Of a DNA stretch of 9,798 bases, positions 6,601 to 9,798 are shown one piece after another. The notes beneath the pieces are model-generated. The model searched no databases, was not told the origin of the DNA, and saw only the letters and a program-made list of their open reading frames with translations. The translations under genes were made by a program, and so were the position numbers. How positions within the stretch are numbered: the stretch's first letter is position 1; every line of letters starts with the position of its first letter. The DNA is from Planctomycetota bacterium (GTDB lineage: Bacteria > Planctomycetota > PUPC01 > DSUN01), in contig VGYW01000320.1 of assembly GCA_016872875.1 (NCBI GenBank), forward strand, positions 1-9,798. The letters are read 5' to 3'.

Positions 6601-6778
6601 ACTGGAGGTGGAGCTCGCGCGGCAGCTCGTTTGGGGAAGACGCACCGCGTCCCGCGTCGCACCGCCACATGGGCCAGTCGGCGCCAGCCCCCAACGCTGG
6701 GGAAACGGCCAACGCCTGCATCATGGCCGCGGCGAGGAATGCTCTGTGAAGCACGACAGCGAACCCCCGGAGTCTCAC
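3656..6778 (-). CDS. PQQ-like propeller protein with an embedded methyltransferase-like domain
   Basis: A 1040-residue, probably exported protein. Residues 1-32 form a signal peptide (two Arg, hydrophobic core, PALGAGA), followed by DWPMWRCDAGR, the usual opening of planctomycete PQQ-like propellers. The first propeller (about 35-455) has repeats such as LTALDTETGVEKWVF and VHALDTESGKVVWTN. Residues 488-620 look like a class I methyltransferase fold: YALAWGIGQDG (glycine-rich loop), VVAVDPD (acidic end of strand 2), a GLYGAR element and a strand PPYIASLIVAEE. The second propeller (630-1040) has VRAVDAYTGRVLW and LLALDARKGSVAW. The C-terminus holds GCASPAVPADG and CTCSFQLKTSLAL, a cysteine pattern I recall from related planctomycete proteins. 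No haem-binding CxxCH is seen and no quinoprotein activity can be claimed. The start is a GTG without a usable Shine-Dalgarno site; Met19/Met20 would truncate the signal peptide. It lies between the hydrolase-like gene (100-base gap) and the PD40 gene (21-base gap). Confidence 0.85.
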   Translation of the reverse strand: MRLRGFAVVLHRAFLAAAMMQALAVSPALGAGADWPMWRCDAGRGASSPNELPRELHLQWVRQLPPLEPAWPADSARPEDPEMLLFDAAYEPVVVGKTLFLASSRSDSLTALDTETGVEKWVFYADGPIRLAPAASEGKVLFSCDDGHLYCLEATRGRLQWKFRGAPSGRLALGNGRLISAWPARGGPAVADGTVFFAAGIFPFAKTFVHALDTESGKVVWTNGECDWLAPQGYLTVVGEEVKVPGGHGRPATFDRRTGKLLDRFNHPRGGTPPQGAGGFCLAASAGLTYHAGFLYGGRIESGGKKRSGSMWVGSAGDSRGRLVHGCPPVLSREAVFCLDARSGVLRALDPRSPTVREETDSSGRKQQAWGLPEVWALPLGSPSLAARLLLRSGSRLYASIGSTLVAASIPTQGAKPTIAWRAEVEGTPWSAAAADGKLFLTTREGRIFCFGAAPNGEPRRHGLPSGAIGSPRHAAMAAEVLKASRSPAGYALAWGIGQDGLLEELLRQSQLHVVAVDPDERRSAALRRRLDQAGLYGARAAVLSGDPAAVELPPYIASLIVAEEASPPAARKLLACLRPFGGTARFRLSGGQHDALARCVAEARLGKLEARTQGDLTLVTRTGPPPGSGQWSHQHADAANTCFSRDRLDAPFGVLWWGGTFTDKIILDSRPNSGAPNVGPSPRVAGGRLVMAGPDVVRAVDAYTGRVLWTAALPGLSAFVGGYPNTYWRNNLVALEDAIYVACGERCLCLDPATGAAATQFRLPPTQGRKPTWGHILVWEELLIAAVEAEGERVTHSRSSRRLAVLDRHKGETLWTREAAGCFPHMALCAGAAKVFCVDRPAGEPAGATLLALDARKGSVAWSTQLDFAASWLAYSQDHDIVVAADAVRVVACRGRDGAALWDRSIARGDRPLVLHRDVLITQGSNRGEPPAAAYSLLSDEPWLIEDPRSGRKAPWQCPRGKCASGVASENLFFFRDGYAAYQHIGQNARTYLNGIRPGCASPAVPADGVVSLPLYGRHCTCSFQLKTSLALVPVREAP

Positions 6779-6878
6779 ACCTTGGCAGCGGCGGGCACGG
6801 CCTGTCCCCCGGAGGCTAGAGCAGCCAGCGTAACAAAGGGGACGCAGCGAAGCGTTTGTGCGCGCAACCGCGCGCCTC
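6779..6878. other. 100-base gap between the hydrolase-like and PQQ-like genes
   Basis: The only structure I see is a 6-bp GCGCGC palindrome with loop AACC at 6860-6875, without a T tract on the minus strand. No clear promoter is visible for the PQQ-like gene, so read-through from the gene upstream is plausible. Confidence 0.4.
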
Positions 6879-9798
6879 CTATTTCATTGGGAACTCGTCC
6901 TTGAGCAGAATGCGTCTGGGGACGGAGGGCTTGGACTCCTTGCCCTTGTCGTCGAGGCAGGTGGCGAAGAGAAAGAGGGGGAACTCGGGCCGGAGGCCGC
7001 CGACGAGGAGCTCGGGCTTGTCGCCCTTCGCCAGCACCTTGGCCCCCGCGCCGCTCTCATAGGCGGCGACATAGACCCGGTACTCCTTCGCGCCCGCCAC
7101 GGGCTTCAACGTGACGTTCACCCGCGTGCCGTCGTAGTACTGGTCGGGCGGGGCGACCTTCGTTAGCTCGGGCGGCTCGCCCGCGCCAGTCTGGCGGAGC
7201 GCCGCGATGGGGTTGGGCAGGGCGGCGCCGCTGCCCTTGAACGCCACGACGCCCGCCTCGCGCTGAAGCCGCACGGGGGCGTCCGTCATCGCCTCGGCGC
7301 TGTCATACGCCGCCGTCAGGTTGTCCAGTTGCACGCTGCGGTCGGCCACGGGTAGCAGCTCATTCACATAGACGTTGTGGGTTCGCATCTCGATGATGAC
7401 GCGGGTGAGCTTGAGGGGCAGGTCCACGATGCCCTCGGCCGAGTGATTCCACCAGACAGTGTCCTTCCCGCGGTAGTTGTCGCCGGGGAGGTGTTCGGGC
7501 AGTGGGAACTCGAGGTAACGCCAACCATCGAAGTTGAAGTATGACCAGGAGTGGATGTCGTCGCAGTTCCATTCGTCCTTGGTGCCGATGCTCTGCCAGA
7601 CCTCGCCCTTGGCGTCCTCGATCTCGTAGATGATGCGTCCCCAGTTGGAGTGGCCGTTGGCCCAGATGCCAAGCGCCCTGGCCTTGCCGGGGATTTCGAT
7701 GGGCTTGGGGGGCTTGAAGACGCCGTACCAGGCCGCCAGCGGCCGCTCCGTCGGCGGGTCCTGCAGCGCGACCTGCCACACTTTGAAGGGCGAGGGCCGC
7801 TCATCGGACCACGCGCTCTCAGACTTCATTGGGCCAGGAAAGCGGGGCAAGTCCCAATGGTTCTTGGCATAGCGCTCGTACGGGGCTTGGTCGTAGGCCC
7901 ACGGATCATCGAGCCCGTCAAGGACGACGCTGTGTCTGACAGGCTGCTCGTTGTGTTGTGGGCGCCAGAGCTCGATCTTCGTAATGGGTTGGTCGGTGGT
8001 GATCCAGATAGGCGCAGGCGTCAGCGTTACCCCTTGTTGTGCCTCATCTGGCAGCATGTAGGCTACCGGCGCACCCCTTTCGTTGCCATTCCCATCCGTT
8101 TCCACGAGGCTCTTGGCCTTGGGCACATGGAGAATGGCCGTCCTGTCCCCACGAATGGTCCAGAGGCAGTAGATGAACTTGCTTCCGCTCTTGAAGCGGA
8201 CGCAGTAGGCGGAGTGGGAGCCGGTGGGCACGTAGCCGTCGTATTGCACGATGTCGAGGAGGCGGGTCATGGTGGCGAAGGCGGGGAAGGCGGGCTTGGG
8301 GTTGAACTCGGGGCGCGGCCCGGTGATGCCGATGCAGCCGTAGTGGACGCTGCCCCAGTAGCCCGCGCAGTCGTGGAGCGTGAAACAGAACATGAAGCGG
8401 GTGGTGCCCAGGGCAAGGGAGAGCACGGGCGTCCGCACGTAGTAGTCGGCGGCCACGCGATGGCCGAGGGCGAGGGGATGACTCGACGGGAAGTAGCTCT
8501 CGGTGTGGATAATCGGGATGCCGGTGTAGCCGCAGCGCTTCATCTCCTCCTGGAGCATCCACATTCGGTTAGGGGCAATCGAGCGGATGGGCATCTCGGG
8601 CATACGCTCGAACTGAGGGGTGTCCACCCCGATGGCGTCCATGCTCTCCTTCGGGTACTTCTCCCACATGAAGGGGACGCTGAAGATTGGCTCGCACCAG
8701 CCGAAGGAGATTTTGGCCTTCGGGGCGTGCTTTCGGATGCCCTCGGTGGCGGCTTTGCCAGTGACGACGAAGGCTCGGAAGCGCGCCTTCTCGTCGGCGT
8801 TCATCTGGTAGTCGCCGTCGCCCGTGAAGCGCGGCAGGATGCCGTAGGTGAGCGGCGTCGAGATGGCGTTTTCGGTGAAGATGCAGAAATAGGGGATGTC
8901 GGGCGATTCCTTGAGCCGCGCGGCGACGTCGAGGCCGATCTTGTCGGCGAACTCGGCGTACTCCTTCTGGTCGTAGGGGTCCTTGAAGGCCCAGGGCGCC
9001 GGCCCGCCGAGGACGTGGTGGGGGTTGGGCCCCATGCCCCACTGGCGGCGCGTGGCGATGTCCTTCGTCGCGGCGACGCGCGTGCCCGCCGCCCTCAGCA
9101 GGTAGAGGTCTTCTTCCTCGTTCGGATTCGTGAGGTGTCCCCCGCGCCACCACCAGAGGCCCCAGCGGCTGGTCGCGGCGTCCGCCTTCCGCGTGTCGGG
9201 CGGGAGCTGGACGAACGTCCCCTCCTGGGCAAATGCCTCCCCGTCGGCCTCGACCTCGGTCTTGACGCGGTGCAGGCCGAAGAGCCTTGGGGCGACCGGG
9301 AAATCGAGCCGGGCACTCGCCCCGCGAGCCAGGACCGCCTTCTGCTCTACAGCCACTGCCTCCTCGTTCCCACGCTCCGCGCCCCGTCCCTCGTTCCCAC
9401 GCTCCGCGTGGGAACGCGCGCCCGGACGCTCCGCGTCCCTCCGACGCAGCGCGTCGGCGGCCTGCGCTCCCACGCGGAGCGTGGGAGCGAGAGCGGTAGC
9501 GACACGGACTCGGACGGGAAGCACCCGGTTGCTGAGGTTCTCGACCTTGACCTGCCATACCGGGGTTTCGGGGCTGACGAAGGCGTTGCCCGTGCGGTTG
9601 CTCGATGCGATGAGCTTGACGGGCGCCTCTTCGAGCGTCATGGCGAAGATTCGGACGCCGCTCGGCGGGCCGCCCTGGAAGCGGTCGTAGACGCAGGGGT
9701 CGGGATACGCCCGCCAGTCGTGGACCTGCTTTGTGAGTTCGAGGGAGAGCGTGTGCTCCTCGCGGAAGCGCGAGGCGATGGTCACGCTGTCGAGCTCG
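6879..9798 (-). CDS. Putative glycoside hydrolase-like multidomain protein, 5' partial
   Basis: The frame is open to the window edge (ELDSVTIASRF), so the true start and any signal peptide lie outside; residues are numbered here from a GTG at 9785, giving 968. Residues 40-200 look like a beta-sandwich (PVWQVKVENLSNRVLPVRVRV). Residues 205-560 look like a TIM barrel: RWGLWWWRGGHL, then YFCIFTENA with Glu305, FGWCEP with Glu365, and GIPIIHTES with Glu429 at the end of a strand. Glu305 and Glu429 are candidates for the acid/base and nucleophile of a clan GH-A-like enzyme. Residues 690-830 resemble a carbohydrate-binding beta-sandwich rich in Trp and Tyr, and 880-960 a fibronectin-III-like domain. 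I cannot assign a GH family, so the substrate is unknown. Residues about 100-141 are a charged low-complexity stretch encoded by a cluster of palindromic repeats. It is the first gene of the minus-strand block. Confidence 0.7.
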   Translation of the reverse strand, partial: ELDSVTIASRFREEHTLSLELTKQVHDWRAYPDPCVYDRFQGGPPSGVRIFAMTLEEAPVKLIASSNRTGNAFVSPETPVWQVKVENLSNRVLPVRVRVATALAPTLRVGAQAADALRRRDAERPGARSHAERGNEGRGAERGNEEAVAVEQKAVLARGASARLDFPVAPRLFGLHRVKTEVEADGEAFAQEGTFVQLPPDTRKADAATSRWGLWWWRGGHLTNPNEEEDLYLLRAAGTRVAATKDIATRRQWGMGPNPHHVLGGPAPWAFKDPYDQKEYAEFADKIGLDVAARLKESPDIPYFCIFTENAISTPLTYGILPRFTGDGDYQMNADEKARFRAFVVTGKAATEGIRKHAPKAKISFGWCEPIFSVPFMWEKYPKESMDAIGVDTPQFERMPEMPIRSIAPNRMWMLQEEMKRCGYTGIPIIHTESYFPSSHPLALGHRVAADYYVRTPVLSLALGTTRFMFCFTLHDCAGYWGSVHYGCIGITGPRPEFNPKPAFPAFATMTRLLDIVQYDGYVPTGSHSAYCVRFKSGSKFIYCLWTIRGDRTAILHVPKAKSLVETDGNGNERGAPVAYMLPDEAQQGVTLTPAPIWITTDQPITKIELWRPQHNEQPVRHSVVLDGLDDPWAYDQAPYERYAKNHWDLPRFPGPMKSESAWSDERPSPFKVWQVALQDPPTERPLAAWYGVFKPPKPIEIPGKARALGIWANGHSNWGRIIYEIEDAKGEVWQSIGTKDEWNCDDIHSWSYFNFDGWRYLEFPLPEHLPGDNYRGKDTVWWNHSAEGIVDLPLKLTRVIIEMRTHNVYVNELLPVADRSVQLDNLTAAYDSAEAMTDAPVRLQREAGVVAFKGSGAALPNPIAALRQTGAGEPPELTKVAPPDQYYDGTRVNVTLKPVAGAKEYRVYVAAYESGAGAKVLAKGDKPELLVGGLRPEFPLFLFATCLDDKGKESKPSVPRRILLKDEFPMK
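9365..9489. repeat. Cluster of four palindromes inside a coding region
   Basis: Four perfect hairpins, each with a three-base loop, lie nearly end to end: CGTTCCCACGC-TCC-GCGTGGGAACG (9392-9416), GGACGC-TCC-GCGTCC (9424-9438), CCGACGC-AGC-GCGTCGG (9441-9457) and CGCTCCCACGC-GGA-GCGTGGGAGCG (9465-9489). A half copy of the first lies at 9365-9381. The minus strand reads through them in frame, giving RRRDAERPGARSHAERGNEG and similar residues in the hydrolase-like protein. Stem lengths are 11, 6, 7 and 11 bp. This looks like repeated insertion of related palindromic units at one tolerant site. Confidence 0.85.

Noticed and set aside
3656..6778. Active PQQ-dependent alcohol dehydrogenase
   Set aside because: No haem CxxCH and no recognisable PQQ and calcium ligand set; the propeller repeats alone are shared by many non-enzymatic proteins.
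6860..6875. GCGCGC hairpin as a terminator after the hydrolase-like gene
   Set aside because: The stem is only six base pairs, and no T tract follows on the minus strand.
1..9798. Defence, toxin-antitoxin or biosynthetic cluster
   Set aside because: None of the supported proteins carries nuclease, helicase, toxin or synthase motifs; the novelty here lies in the repeats and protein architecture.

Overview
The window is high-GC DNA from a bacterium that looks like a member of the PVC group, most likely Planctomycetota or a close relative from an environmental genome. The evidence is a DUF3568-type lipoprotein, a giant secreted PQQ-like propeller protein with an embedded methyltransferase-like domain, a long PD40/TolB-like propeller, a large secreted-type glycoside-hydrolase-like protein, and many short palindromic repeats, some lying inside reading frames. 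The phylum is an inference; there is no rRNA or marker gene here.

Layout from left to right. Bases 11-340 are a nested inverted-repeat element with outer arms of about 47 bp, perfect 36-bp middle arms and an inner pair, and no believable gene. A sigma70-type promoter (410-438) and a Shine-Dalgarno site lead into a small DUF3568-family lipoprotein (523-921, plus strand). A second strong promoter-like pair (954-982) then faces a short coding-like stretch with no usable start (985-1149), probably a gene remnant. This runs into an array of alternating-orientation 14-bp repeats (1150-1348) that forms three tandem hairpins. After a bare stretch comes a small secreted protein gene (1559-1866) that is split by a one-base frameshift at a G run. 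A hairpin at 1891-1918 closes the plus-strand half.

The rest is one minus-strand block, read from right to left: a 5'-partial 968+ residue putative glycoside hydrolase-like protein (6879-9798), a 1040-residue PQQ-like/methyltransferase-like/PQQ-like protein (3656-6778), and a 564-residue PD40-type propeller of 12-13 blades (1940-3634). The gaps are 100 and 21 bases, so the last two at least are probably co-transcribed. At least two of the three look exported. A role in handling extracellular or periplasmic carbohydrate is possible, but it rests on fold-level reading only.

The most notable content is the repeats. At least four palindromic families occur in 9.8 kb, most built as short perfect stems with a three-base loop. 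Two of them sit in frame inside protein-coding genes: one at the same beta-turn in four of the blades of the PD40 protein, the other as a cluster of four hairpins inside a loop of the hydrolase-like protein. I see no defence system, CRISPR array, tRNA, rRNA or transposase gene in the window.
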